64,000 nucleotides of DNA from Solobacterium sp. (GTDB taxonomy: Bacteria; Bacillota_I; Bacilli_A; Erysipelotrichales; Erysipelotrichaceae). The notes under the pieces were generated by a model, which saw only the letters and a program-made list of their open reading frames with translations, was not told the origin of the DNA and did not search any database. Position 1 is the first letter of the stretch, and each line of letters starts with the position of its first letter. The stretch spans positions 186,001 through 250,000 of the forward strand of contig JAFWEW010000032.1 in assembly GCA_017512725.1 (NCBI GenBank), given 5' to 3'. Both the position numbers and the translations under genes were made by a program. This document shows positions 50,076 through 59,154 of the stretch, piece by piece.

Positions 50076-50981
50076 TCATTTCAGATCGCTGTCATCTTTT
50101 CCGCCCGGGTGGAACCTGGCATAGCTTTCAAACATCTGCCGGTTTGCCACATGGGTATAGATCTCGGTTGTTTTGATATCCGAATGCCCGAGCATTTCCT
50201 GAATTGCTCGGAGATCCGCCCCTCCCTGCAGCAAATGCGTCGCATAGCTGTGACGCAGTTTATGCGGGGTGATATGTTCCTTGAAGTCCAGTTCCACGCA
50301 TTTATCCCGTAACAGGCTTTCAACATATTCCCGTGTTACCTTCCGTCCGAACCGGTTAATGAAAAAGAGATTCGTGTTTTTGTGCAGATATACCGGACGC
50401 ACCAGATGGTAATACCGCTCTAATACCGTAATCGAACCATTGGGGATCGGTACGATCCGTTCTTTATTCCCCTTACCGAGAATTCTTGCCATGCCGGTCT
50501 CAAGATCCACCCGGTTGACGGTAATGGAGGTCGCTTCGGATACCCTCATCCCGCAGGAGTAGATCAGTTCCAGCAAGGCATGCTGGAACAGCTGTTCCGG
50601 ATTGGAATCATCAAAACTTCCCATCAGCCGGTTGATCTGTTCCACCGTCGCAAATACCGGCAGGCTTTTGACACCCCGGTGCACTTCAATGTTCAGGGAA
50701 GGGTCTTTCTCCCCGTACATGTAGTTCAGGTATTGATGAAAGGAACGGATACTGGCAGACATGCGGGAAAGGCTGGTGCCTTTCTTCGTCATGCTCTGTT
50801 CGATGATGAACCCTTCTACCAGTTCCCCGGATACCTTTTTCGTATCTTTGATGCCTTCCTCTTCCAGAAAGTCCAGATACTGCTTCAGATCACTTTCATA
50901 GGACTTTACGGTTCGGGGAGACTTTCCTTCATTGACGGTCAGTTCCGTCAGGTACCGTTTCAGCGCATCATTCAGCTTCAT
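50076..50981 (-). CDS. xerD: Tyrosine recombinase XerD
   Basis: A 301-residue site-specific recombinase. ATG 50981 has GAGG nine bases upstream; an in-frame GTG at 50996 is less likely. The N-terminal core-binding domain starts LNDALKRYLTELTVNEG. The catalytic set is complete: R146 (CGMRVSE), K170 (GKGNKER), H240 and R243 (HKLRHSYATHLL), H266 (GHSDIKTTEIY) and Y275. XerD with XerC resolves chromosome dimers at dif. It is the last gene of the nusB-to-xerD operon and lies about 10 kb from the candidate dif site. A related integrase role is less likely given the operon. Confidence 0.93.
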   Translation of the reverse strand: MKLNDALKRYLTELTVNEGKSPRTVKSYESDLKQYLDFLEEEGIKDTKKVSGELVEGFIIEQSMTKKGTSLSRMSASIRSFHQYLNYMYGEKDPSLNIEVHRGVKSLPVFATVEQINRLMGSFDDSNPEQLFQHALLELIYSCGMRVSEATSITVNRVDLETGMARILGKGNKERIVPIPNGSITVLERYYHLVRPVYLHKNTNLFFINRFGRKVTREYVESLLRDKCVELDFKEHITPHKLRHSYATHLLQGGADLRAIQEMLGHSDIKTTEIYTHVANRQMFESYARFHPGGKDDSDLK

Positions 50982-52143
50982 CTTTGAATGCCTCACTTGC
51001 CCGCATCAGTTTCAGTCCGCCAAGCTCCTTATTCAGTTCATTGAGAACCGAAATCGTTTCTTCCCTGCGTGCGATCGACGCATCAAACAGGTTGATCTGA
51101 CTGGCCAGCATATCTTCCTTCTCAAAATCCGAGACAGAGATACCGATCAGCCGTACCGGTTCCTGATCCCAGTTGTCATTAAACAGACTGATTGCCTGTA
51201 CATAAATATCATCAGCCTTCCACACCGGTTCCTTTACCCGTACACTGCGGTCCGCATTGGAGAAGTCATAGTATTTGATCCGGATCGAAACAAGACTCCC
51301 GGCCTTCCCTGCTTTCCGAAGCCGTTCCGATAAGGTTCTTGAAAGACTGCGGAACATGCCCCGCAGTTCATCATAATCGGTAAGATCTTCCAGAAAGGTT
51401 TCCGAGATTCCCATGCTTTTGGCATCCCATTCGGTAACGATCTGACGGTCATCATAACCGTTTGCCCTTCGGATCATCTCTTCGGTATTCTTTCCCAGGA
51501 TCGGCCGCAGTTCTTCCGGGTTCTTCCAGTTGGCAAGATCCCCGATCGTATGGATATTCATCTCTTCCATTAACGGCAGAGTCCTTGCGCCGACGCCCCG
51601 CATATCCTTGATTGGCAGCGGCCAGAGCTTCTGAGGAACCTCACGTATCCGCAGTACCGTAATCCCGTTGGGCTTTTTCATGTCGCTTGCCATCTTGGCA
51701 AGGAACAGATTCGGTGCTACTCCAATCGAACAGGAAAGTCCAAGCTCATCCCTGACCCGTTTCTGGATCTGCCAGGCAAGATCCAGAGGCCGGTCCAGTT
51801 TCAGGATGGCATCGGTCATATCGGCATAACATTCATCGACGCTTGCGATCTCCATTGTATCGGTATAGCCGGCAATAATATTCATAAAGTCTTCCGACAT
51901 CTGATGATAGTAATGATAGTGCGGCTGTACGATGATCAGGTCCCGGCAGAGGCGCCGTGCTTCTTCGATTGGCTGAGCACTGTGTACTCCAAAGGCTCTT
52001 GCCTCATAGCTTGCTGTACTGACCACACTTCTTCTTGTCGTACCGCTGACGGCAATCGGCTTGCCTTTCAGGGAAGGATCCAGCAGTACCTCACAGGACG
52101 CAAAAAAAGCATTGAGATCAATATGAAAATAAACCCGGCTCAT
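50968..52143 (-). CDS. dinB: DNA polymerase IV (DinB)
   Basis: A 391-residue Y-family polymerase. YFHIDLNAFFASCE and SVDECYADMTD hold the three catalytic acidic residues; SIGVAPNLFLAKMASDMKKP and the KDMRGVGARTLP helix-hairpin-helix are typical. It copies damaged templates. The start overlaps the recN stop (ATGA), and the end overlaps the xerD start. A C-terminal sliding-clamp motif is not obvious, but INLFDAS at about 350 is a plausible clamp-binding site. Confidence 0.93.
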   Translation of the reverse strand: MSRVYFHIDLNAFFASCEVLLDPSLKGKPIAVSGTTRRSVVSTASYEARAFGVHSAQPIEEARRLCRDLIIVQPHYHYYHQMSEDFMNIIAGYTDTMEIASVDECYADMTDAILKLDRPLDLAWQIQKRVRDELGLSCSIGVAPNLFLAKMASDMKKPNGITVLRIREVPQKLWPLPIKDMRGVGARTLPLMEEMNIHTIGDLANWKNPEELRPILGKNTEEMIRRANGYDDRQIVTEWDAKSMGISETFLEDLTDYDELRGMFRSLSRTLSERLRKAGKAGSLVSIRIKYYDFSNADRSVRVKEPVWKADDIYVQAISLFNDNWDQEPVRLIGISVSDFEKEDMLASQINLFDASIARREETISVLNELNKELGGLKLMRASEAFKDEAE

Positions 52144-53789
52144 GAAAGCTTCTGGTTCCTTTCATACAGCTCTTCTGCCGCTGCCAGAGAAGTTTTTGTG
52201 ACTTCTCCATTGGCAATCATAGCAAGCTGTTCAATGATCTCCCTGCCTTCCAGTTTCCGGACATGGGTATGCGTCCGTTCATTTTCTTCGGATTTGCTGA
52301 CAAAATACTGTGACTGTGCCGTTGCGGCAACTGGCGAAAGATGCGTTACCGCAAATACCTGACAGTCATTCGAGAGTTCCCGCATCTTATGACCGATGGC
52401 AGATGCGACCGGACCGGAGACACCGGTATCGATCTCATCGAAAATGACGGTCTGGATACCCTGAAGTCTTGTAAAGATGACTTTCAGTCCCAGCATCAGC
52501 CTGGACAGTTCACCGCCGCTGGCCGTACGGGAAAGCGGCTTCAGGTCTTCTCCCTTATTCATCGCGATCAGGAACTCGACCCGATCGGTTCCGTTTTCAT
52601 TTGGTTCGCAGTCGGTGATCTCCGTCTTGAACCGGGCTTTTTCCAGCATAAGATCATGGAGATTGCCTGCGATCGCCTGATCCAGTTTCTTACTGCCGGC
52701 CCGGCGCTTCTTCGAAACTGCATCCGCAAGTTTCTGATATTTGCTATAGGCTTTTTCGATCTTCTCATCCATTTCCTTCAGATATTTCTCACGGTCACTG
52801 AACCGGGCAACCTGTGCTTCCAGTTCTGCCTTCCGTGCCAGAATATCGGCGATCGTGTGTCCGTACCGGCGCTTCATCCGCTGGATGAGGAACAGCCGTT
52901 CTTCCATCTCATTGATCTCTTCTTCTGAAAGATCCATGGAATCAAACACATTGCGCAGCTGATCGATCGCATCGGCCCAGCCATAATACGCATCATTCAT
53001 CGCCTCTTTGGCAGAGGAAAACACTTCCCCGTCATCCAGAGACTGGACCAGATGGTTCATTTCATACATCTTTCCGGACAGATCATCATCGTATCCGGAA
53101 ATAATGGAATTCAGACGTTCAAAGGAGGCTTTGACGGATTTGAACTGCCGTTCTTTTTCCATCAGTTCTTCCTCTTCGCCCTCTTTCAGGTCTGCCGCCT
53201 CGATTTCTTCGATCTCATGGCGGAAATATTCGAGATCCGCTTCACTGAAGGTTTCCCGCAGTGCAGTTTCCTTCTCGTTCAGCAGGTCTTTCCATACATG
53301 ATAGGCTTCCCGTACCTGCTGTACTTCGGCTTCTTCCTGCAGATATTCATCCAGCAGATGGATATGCCTTCCGGTATTAAGCAGATACTGGTTGTCCCGC
53401 TGTCCGTGGATATCGATCTCATTCTCGAGAATCTCACGGAACAGGCCGAGCGTAACGATCCGGTGATCGATTCTGGCAGTACTCTTTCCGGAACTGCTGA
53501 GTTCACGGGTAAATGTCACTTCTCCATCGGTCTCAAATCCGGCTTCGTTCAGTTTGCCGACTGCATCTGCATTCGCTGTAAGGTCAAATGTTCCTTCTAC
53601 AATTGCTTTCTCCTTCCCTTTGGCAATCAGCGAAGTGCTGGCGCGATCCGCACAGAGTAAAGAAATAGCGTCGATCAGAATAGACTTACCGGCGCCAGTT
53701 TCTCCGATGAACGCACTGAACCCGGACGGAAAATCCAGATTCAGCTCATCAATCAATACAAAGTTTTTAATATACAGGTGTCTGATCAT
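52140..53789 (-). CDS. recN: DNA repair protein RecN
   Basis: A 549-residue SMC-like ATPase. It starts MIRHLYIKNFVLIDELNLDF with Walker A GETGAGKSILIDAI. The coiled-coil arms occupy about 155-370, and the second half has ASGGELSRLMLGLK (signature), VIFDEIDTGVSGPVA (Walker B) and VTHLSPVAA. RecN acts early in double-strand break repair. It is coupled at both ends by ATGA overlaps with dxs and dinB. The argR gene often found beside recN is missing. Confidence 0.95.
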   Translation of the reverse strand: MIRHLYIKNFVLIDELNLDFPSGFSAFIGETGAGKSILIDAISLLCADRASTSLIAKGKEKAIVEGTFDLTANADAVGKLNEAGFETDGEVTFTRELSSSGKSTARIDHRIVTLGLFREILENEIDIHGQRDNQYLLNTGRHIHLLDEYLQEEAEVQQVREAYHVWKDLLNEKETALRETFSEADLEYFRHEIEEIEAADLKEGEEEELMEKERQFKSVKASFERLNSIISGYDDDLSGKMYEMNHLVQSLDDGEVFSSAKEAMNDAYYGWADAIDQLRNVFDSMDLSEEEINEMEERLFLIQRMKRRYGHTIADILARKAELEAQVARFSDREKYLKEMDEKIEKAYSKYQKLADAVSKKRRAGSKKLDQAIAGNLHDLMLEKARFKTEITDCEPNENGTDRVEFLIAMNKGEDLKPLSRTASGGELSRLMLGLKVIFTRLQGIQTVIFDEIDTGVSGPVASAIGHKMRELSNDCQVFAVTHLSPVAATAQSQYFVSKSEENERTHTHVRKLEGREIIEQLAMIANGEVTKTSLAAAEELYERNQKLS

Positions 53790-55654
53790 ATAATCGGCTC
53801 ACAAGCCTTGGCAATATCATCATACAAGGTGCTGAGATCACAGTGTTCATCTTTTCGCAGCAGATTCGCAGCACCCTGCGGTACATATTCATCGCCGATG
53901 CCGTACCGCTTCAGTTCCAGTTTCAGGTGATGATCATTGCTGTATTCCAGTATAGCAGAACCAAGGCCGCATGCCTTCATATCTGTTTCATAAATCAGTA
54001 CGGGAAGACCGGAAGCTGCGATCGCTTCGATCCTTTCCGTATCCAGCGGTTTGAAGAACCGGCAGTTGATCAGCCGTACCGGCAGCTCATTTACCTTAAG
54101 CTTATTCCGAATCACTTCCACATCCGGCCCGTATGCCAGCACGATACATTTCGGTGCTTCACAGTCATATTCCACAGTCCACTTCAGCGGGATCGTCTGA
54201 TATTCCGTTTCTCCAGAACAGTCCACTTCCCCTCGCGGGTATCGGATCGCAAACGGATGTTCCTGATGCAGTGCGGTATAGATCATGTTGCGTGCTTCTT
54301 CCGCATTCATTGGCTGTGCCAGGATGAGATTTGGCAGCGGCCGCAGGATCCCGACATCAAACACACCATGGTGCGTTTCTCCGTCCGCTCCGACAAGCCC
54401 CGCCCGGTCGATTCCGATCAGCACCGGCAGATCCATCCGGCAGACATCATGGTTGATCTGGTCATAGGCACGCTGCAGGAAGGAACTGTAAACACTGACA
54501 AACGGCCGCATCCCGGAATTGGCAAGACTGGCCGCAAAGGTCATGGTATGTTCTTCTGCAATACCGCAGTCAAAGCTGCGTTCCGGATATTTCGCAAAGA
54601 ACCGGTTCAGAGAACTTCCGTACATCATGGCAGGTGTCAGGGCAACGATCCGCTCATCCTGATCGGCCATTTCTTCGACCGTATCTGCGATACAGGCAGA
54701 CCAGCTTTTAAACCCTTCCGGAACTTCATGAAGAGATTTTCCGGTTTCCCGATCAAACGGCCCGACTCCGTGCCAGTGCCCCTGCAGATCCTTTTCACAA
54801 GGCGCATAGCCGCGTCCTTTCTGCGTGATGACATGGACCACAACCGGATGTTCATGTTCCTTGGCAACATTGAGCACCCGGATCAGATCTCGGAGATTAT
54901 GTCCGTCAACCGGACCGAGATATTCCAGATTGAATTCTCCGAAGATACCCGAATCTATTACGGATTCCCGGAAGGCATCCTTGACGTTTTTCATGCCGTG
55001 ATAAACAACTTTGCCGAAGTCCGATTTGTTCAGCGACTGCTTCATGGAAAGCTTCAGATTGTTGTAAGAGGTTGCGGAACGGAGTCTTGCAAAACCACGG
55101 GTCAGAGCACCGACATTGCTGGAAATGGACATGTTGTTGTCATTGAAGATAATGACCATCTTCCGCTTCTCACTGCCGATCTGGTTCAGAGCTTCCAGAG
55201 ATTCTCCCGAGGCCATTGCGCCGTCTCCGATCACCGGAACGATAAAATAGTCTTCCTTCTTCAGATCTCTTGCCACGGCCATTCCAAGCGCAGCGGATAA
55301 CGCTGTGCTGCTGTGGCCGGCTTCCCATACATCATGTACGCTTTCCTTGCGTTTCTGAAACCCGGACAGGCCGTTATACTTTCGCAGTTCCGAAAAACGG
55401 TTCCCTCTTCCGGTCAGGATCTTATGCGTATAGGACTGATGACCGACATCAAAAAACAGTTTGTCTCTCGGTGAGTCAAACACATAATGCATGGCAATGG
55501 TAAGTTCAATCACTCCAAGATTGCTGGCCAGATGGCCGCCTGTCTTGGAGATACTGTCAATCAGAAACTGCCGGATATCATATGCCAAAAGGGTCAGTTC
55601 ACTGATGCTTTTTCCTTTCAAAAACTCAGGATTTGAGATCGCGGTAAGGTCCAT
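53786..55654 (-). CDS. dxs: 1-deoxy-D-xylulose-5-phosphate synthase
   Basis: A 622-residue thiamine-diphosphate enzyme of normal length. DVGHQSYTHKILTGR, GDGAMASGESLEALN with IIFNDNNMSIS (TPP motif), and the transketolase block IAEEHTMTFAASLANSG followed by DRAGLVGADGETHHG are clear. It makes the first intermediate of the MEP isoprenoid pathway from pyruvate and glyceraldehyde 3-phosphate. It lies directly after ispA, so both supply isoprenoid precursors for undecaprenyl and other lipids. Confidence 0.96.
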   Translation of the reverse strand: MDLTAISNPEFLKGKSISELTLLAYDIRQFLIDSISKTGGHLASNLGVIELTIAMHYVFDSPRDKLFFDVGHQSYTHKILTGRGNRFSELRKYNGLSGFQKRKESVHDVWEAGHSSTALSAALGMAVARDLKKEDYFIVPVIGDGAMASGESLEALNQIGSEKRKMVIIFNDNNMSISSNVGALTRGFARLRSATSYNNLKLSMKQSLNKSDFGKVVYHGMKNVKDAFRESVIDSGIFGEFNLEYLGPVDGHNLRDLIRVLNVAKEHEHPVVVHVITQKGRGYAPCEKDLQGHWHGVGPFDRETGKSLHEVPEGFKSWSACIADTVEEMADQDERIVALTPAMMYGSSLNRFFAKYPERSFDCGIAEEHTMTFAASLANSGMRPFVSVYSSFLQRAYDQINHDVCRMDLPVLIGIDRAGLVGADGETHHGVFDVGILRPLPNLILAQPMNAEEARNMIYTALHQEHPFAIRYPRGEVDCSGETEYQTIPLKWTVEYDCEAPKCIVLAYGPDVEVIRNKLKVNELPVRLINCRFFKPLDTERIEAIAASGLPVLIYETDMKACGLGSAILEYSNDHHLKLELKRYGIGDEYVPQGAANLLRKDEHCDLSTLYDDIAKACEPII

Positions 55655-55662
55655 GATGCCTC

Positions 55663-56499
55663 CTACTTCATGCGTGCTTCAATCGCATCCACCATTTTGA
55701 TGAGTGAAGCAGAATCAAACCCCCTAAATGTTGCAATCTGACTTCTGCAGTCAGAATAAAGCGCTGCCACTTCTGCACGTGAAGCTTCCTCCCCCAGAAG
55801 GTTCACGACAGTGACCTTTTCGTTGCGGGCATCCGAGTTGCTCTTGCCAAGGTCTTCTGCAGTCTTCGTTATATCTAATATATCATCCTGTATCTGAAAT
55901 GCCAGTCCCAGCTTGTCTCCGACTTCATGCCAGGCGTCAATGATCTCATCCGGCTGTCCGGCAATGGCCGCACCGATCATTAACGGAGCCGACAGAAGAC
56001 AGCCTGTCTTGTACTTGTGCACCTTGCGGATATCCGCATAGATACTCGCCGGGTCTTCATTCATATCCAGGATCTGACCGTATACCATACCGTCCGGGCC
56101 TGCCATTTCCGAAAGGATCCGGATGCCTTTTACAACGATTCCGGGATCCAGATCCGCAGATGCCGCAAGATGGAACGCTTCGGTCAGAAGTCCGTCTCCG
56201 GCAAGGATCGCCGTCGCTTCATCAAACTGTTTATGATTCGTCGGGCGTCCCCTTCTCAGATCATCATTATCCATCGCCGGAAGATCATCATGAATCAGAG
56301 AATAGGTATGGATCATTTCGATCGCGCAGGCAAATTCATATCCTTTCATCGGATCGATGCCGTATCCCTTCAGCACTTCAAACAGAAGGTTCGGCCGGAT
56401 CCGTTTCCCGCCGGCCATCAGCGAATACTGCATCGCTTCCTTTACCCGGCTGTCGGTCACAGAGGATAATGCCTTCTCCAGCAGTTCTTCGATATTCAT
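55663..56499 (-). CDS. ispA: Farnesyl diphosphate synthase (polyprenyl synthetase)
   Basis: A 278-residue trans-prenyltransferase. The first aspartate-rich motif is HDDLPAMDNDDLRRG, the second FQIQDDILDITK. MAGGKRIRPNL gives the diphosphate-binding residues. It condenses isopentenyl and allylic diphosphates into FPP (or GPP/GGPP). The start overlaps xseB by four bases (ATGA); xseB-ispA-dxs is a common order. Confidence 0.93.
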   Translation of the reverse strand: MNIEELLEKALSSVTDSRVKEAMQYSLMAGGKRIRPNLLFEVLKGYGIDPMKGYEFACAIEMIHTYSLIHDDLPAMDNDDLRRGRPTNHKQFDEATAILAGDGLLTEAFHLAASADLDPGIVVKGIRILSEMAGPDGMVYGQILDMNEDPASIYADIRKVHKYKTGCLLSAPLMIGAAIAGQPDEIIDAWHEVGDKLGLAFQIQDDILDITKTAEDLGKSNSDARNEKVTVVNLLGEEASRAEVAALYSDCRSQIATFRGFDSASLIKMVDAIEARMK

Positions 56500-56699
56500 T
56501 CGGATTCTCCCTCCGCTTTCGTCAGTTCTTCCACCTTCAGTTCAAATGCCTTCAGCTGATCATCACAGGATTTGATCAGCTTCAGCCCTTCTTCAAACAG
56601 CGCAATCGTTTCATCGAGCGGTGCTTCATTTTCTTCCAGCAGATCGACGATCTCCTGGAGCCGCTCCATGGAAGCTTCAAAGGATTTCGGTTTTGCCAT
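56496..56699 (-). CDS. xseB: Exodeoxyribonuclease VII small subunit
   Basis: A 67-residue protein with the XseB core SFEASMERLQEIVDLLEENE and DETIALFEEGLKLIKSCDDQL. It forms the helical stalk of exonuclease VII with XseA. The stop overlaps ispA, and the start is two bases after xseA. SD GGAGG lies nearby. Confidence 0.94.
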   Translation of the reverse strand: MAKPKSFEASMERLQEIVDLLEENEAPLDETIALFEEGLKLIKSCDDQLKAFELKVEELTKAEGESE

Positions 56700-56701
56700 A
56701 T

Positions 56702-58036
56702 TCAGGATTCCTCCGTTTCTGTAACATTTGCTTTCAGGCTGCCTTTATGCAGCCGCACGCGGATCACATCTCCCGTGTGTACTTCCTCAGCACTACGAAT
56801 GACTCCGTTTTCATTGGAGACAATGCTGTATCCCCGCTCCAGTACTTTCAGGGGCGAATACGCATCGAGAAGGCCTGCCGTCCGGGCAAGCTCCTTCTGT
56901 TTATCCTGCAGCCGGCTGTGTACAGCAGTATCGATTGAGCGGGTTATTTCCTTCAGTCTATTCGCTTCATTTTCCGTACGCCTTCGTACCAGCATCACGA
57001 TCGTATTCTGCTGTTCATTCAGCATCTGCCTTGTCCGGATACTGCCGGTATGAAGCTGACGCAGGAACTGCTGTTCCAGCATATCTTTATACATGCGTTT
57101 ATCGGCAATCATTCGGAACGGATCCCGGAAGGTTCGGCTGTCGCTCAGGCGTTTCAGATCACTGCGTTCCTGTTCCATCCTGAGATCCATTGAATGGATC
57201 ATCTGATCTCTGCTGTCGGCAATCAGACGGTGTACGTCTTTGATATCCGGAGTTGCCCGCTCCGCGGCACCGGTCGGTGTCGGGGCTCTGAGATCGGCCA
57301 CATAGTCAACCATTGTCCAGTCTGGTTCATGGCCGACTCCGGTTATAACTGGCGTATGCATCGCATGGATCGTTCGTGCCAGAGCTTCATCATTGAAACA
57401 CCAGAGATCCTCAGCGCTTCCACCTCCGCGGCAGAGCAAAATCACATCATGGCCGCCCTGATCTGCTTTCTGCAATGCATTAATCAGCGAAGCAGGTGCT
57501 GCTTCTCCCTGTACCAGAGAAGGATATTCCTGCACATGGGCAATCGGCCACCTTCTGCCCAGCGTATTGTACACATCGGCCCGGGCATGAGTCGCACTGC
57601 CGGTAACCAGGGCAATCTTCATCGGATATTTCGGAATCGGTTTCTTATACGCAGGATCAAACAGCCCTTCTTCATTCAGTTTCTTATACAGAGCATCAAA
57701 CAGTGCCTTCAGATCGCCGCTGCCGGCCCGTGCCATTTTCCGTACCGTAAACTGAATCTTGCCCTGCACCGGATAAACGGTCACATTGCCAAGCACCCGG
57801 ATCTTGTCACCGTCTTTGGGGAGAAAGTTTACGAGCAGATTATCGTTCTCCCACATCGTCGCATCGATCCGATTGCGTTCATCCTTTAGCGAAAAATACC
57901 AGTGCCCGCTGGAATGTGCATGAAAATTCGAGACTTCTGCCTCGAGCATCACACCATGCAGGATGGGATTACTGTCGATCGCAGCGGAGATCTGGCGCAG
58001 CAGCCAGGATACCGTGCGGACTTTGAGTTCACTCAT
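56702..58036 (-). CDS. xseA: Exodeoxyribonuclease VII large subunit
   Basis: A 444-residue protein. The N-terminal OB fold has LEAEVSNFHAHSSGHWYFSLKD. The catalytic part has VTGSATHARADVYNTLGRR, LLCRGGGSAEDLWCFND and GVGHEPDWTMVDYVAD with APTPTGAAE. A long coiled coil follows (about 270-390), and LKVLERGYSIVSNE is near the end. The family consensus often has SxxGAAxxD at the ATHARAD position, a mild variation. It is coupled to nusB by a four-base overlap. Confidence 0.94.
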   Translation of the reverse strand: MSELKVRTVSWLLRQISAAIDSNPILHGVMLEAEVSNFHAHSSGHWYFSLKDERNRIDATMWENDNLLVNFLPKDGDKIRVLGNVTVYPVQGKIQFTVRKMARAGSGDLKALFDALYKKLNEEGLFDPAYKKPIPKYPMKIALVTGSATHARADVYNTLGRRWPIAHVQEYPSLVQGEAAPASLINALQKADQGGHDVILLCRGGGSAEDLWCFNDEALARTIHAMHTPVITGVGHEPDWTMVDYVADLRAPTPTGAAERATPDIKDVHRLIADSRDQMIHSMDLRMEQERSDLKRLSDSRTFRDPFRMIADKRMYKDMLEQQFLRQLHTGSIRTRQMLNEQQNTIVMLVRRRTENEANRLKEITRSIDTAVHSRLQDKQKELARTAGLLDAYSPLKVLERGYSIVSNENGVIRSAEEVHTGDVIRVRLHKGSLKANVTETEES

Positions 58037-58407
58037 ATACGGTCAAGAACACCGTTGATCAGCTTATAGCTGTCATCGTCACAGTATTTCTTTGCCAGTC
58101 TTACATATTCATCAATGATGACTGCGGCCTGGACCTGCTTGAGATCAAACTCCGCACAGCCATTGAGCAGGATCGCCTGTTCAATGACGCCGAGCCGGTC
58201 AAACGTCCAGCCTTCAAGCACTTCATCAATATATCCATGGTACCGATCAGTATTGGTGATTGCTGTTTCAATCACCTTGAGAATATATTCATCCACCGAA
58301 GAAGGATCGTCAAAATTCGCCTCAATGAGATCCTTCAACGGACGTTTCATGATCTGGTTCTGATAGGTCGCATACATCGCTTTTTCACGGTTACTGTGTC
58401 TTGTCAT
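58033..58407 (-). CDS. nusB: Transcription antitermination factor NusB
   Basis: A 124-residue all-helical protein. EAMYATYQNQ-like start, GWTFDRLGVIEQAILLNGCA and AAVIIDEYVRLAKKYCDDDSYKLINGVLD-type end (58036-58120) match NusB. It binds boxA RNA with NusE during rRNA transcription. It is the first gene of the operon that runs through to xerD. AGGT lies nine bases before ATG 58407. A TAAAAT near 58430 on the minus strand may be its -10. Confidence 0.92.
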   Translation of the reverse strand: MTRHSNREKAMYATYQNQIMKRPLKDLIEANFDDPSSVDEYILKVIETAITNTDRYHGYIDEVLEGWTFDRLGVIEQAILLNGCAEFDLKQVQAAVIIDEYVRLAKKYCDDDSYKLINGVLDRI

Positions 58408-58515
58408 AGTTATTTACCTGTGCTTATTTTACCTTGTTTTTTATATTTATAAACCCCTTTGCTTTTTCGATATGGACAGGTTGTGCAGAGCAGCTGATTT
58501 TAATCTAATATCGCT

Positions 58516-58521
58516 TATAAT
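58516..58521 (+). promoter_or_regulatory. -10 box placing the transcript start at the DUF5662 ATG
   Basis: A perfect TATAAT ends seven bases before ATG 58529. No -35 with proper spacing is visible, and no clear SD lies between (only AGGT touching the ATG). The arrangement repeats that of mnmA. Confidence 0.5.
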
Positions 58522-58528
58522 TACAGGT

Positions 58529-59101
58529 ATGACGAGACAAGTTCGAAAGACGAATTTCAGCCTCCCGGAACGACTGATCGGGCATCTGAAAACCGTGCAT
58601 ATGCACCGGTCTTTGGTGCGGAAACACTGTTTTGCGTGCGGCCTTTATGTTCAGGGACTGACGCATGATCTTTCCAAATATTCACCCGGTGAACTGATTC
58701 CTTCCATCCGCTATTATCAGGGTTACCGCAGCCCCTATCCGTATGAGAAGGAACTCAAGGGATATTCCATGGGATGGCTCCATCATAAGGGCCGCAATCT
58801 CCATCACTGGGAGTACTGGTATGATACCTTCCCGGACAAAGGCTGGGTGCCGGTAAAAATGCCGGACAAATATCTCGTGGAATCGATCTGTGATCGGATC
58901 GCTGCCTGCAAAACCTACAATAAAGACAATTACAAAGACTCTGATGCCCTGCAGTACTTTCTGACCAAGCCCGACAGCAAATACATGCATCCGGAGACGG
59001 CGGCTTCCATGGAACGCATTCTCCGCATGGTTGCCGAACAGGGAGAAGAAAAGACATTTGCATTTATAAAAGCGTGCCTCAAGAATGGTGCATCGCTCTG
59101 A
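58529..59101 (+). CDS. DUF5662 family protein
   Basis: About 190 residues. The start is taken at MTRQVRKTNFSLP; the frame opens 57 bases earlier, but that part overlaps the promoter. A histidine-rich helical domain: LIGHLKTVHMHRSLVRKHCF, LTHDLSKYSPGE, GWLHHKGRNLHHWEYW and MPDKYLVESICDRIAA. The HD- and HH-type spacing suggests metal binding, as in HD-like phosphohydrolases. The family's function is unknown. It is the only plus-strand gene among minus-strand genes here and is probably leaderless. Confidence 0.82.
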   Translation: MTRQVRKTNFSLPERLIGHLKTVHMHRSLVRKHCFACGLYVQGLTHDLSKYSPGELIPSIRYYQGYRSPYPYEKELKGYSMGWLHHKGRNLHHWEYWYDTFPDKGWVPVKMPDKYLVESICDRIAACKTYNKDNYKDSDALQYFLTKPDSKYMHPETAASMERILRMVAEQGEEKTFAFIKACLKNGASL

Positions 59102-59126
59102 AGACACGCTTAATCAACAATCCTGT

Positions 59127-59154
59127 AAACAGAGACACCTGATCTCTGTTTTTT
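59127..59154 (+). terminator. Terminator between the convergent DUF5662 and DUF4139 genes
   Basis: AAACAGAGA / TCTCTGTTT, a perfect nine-pair stem with a seven-base loop and further Ts on the plus strand. It touches the stop codon of the minus-strand DUF4139 gene, which it may also terminate weakly. Confidence 0.78.
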
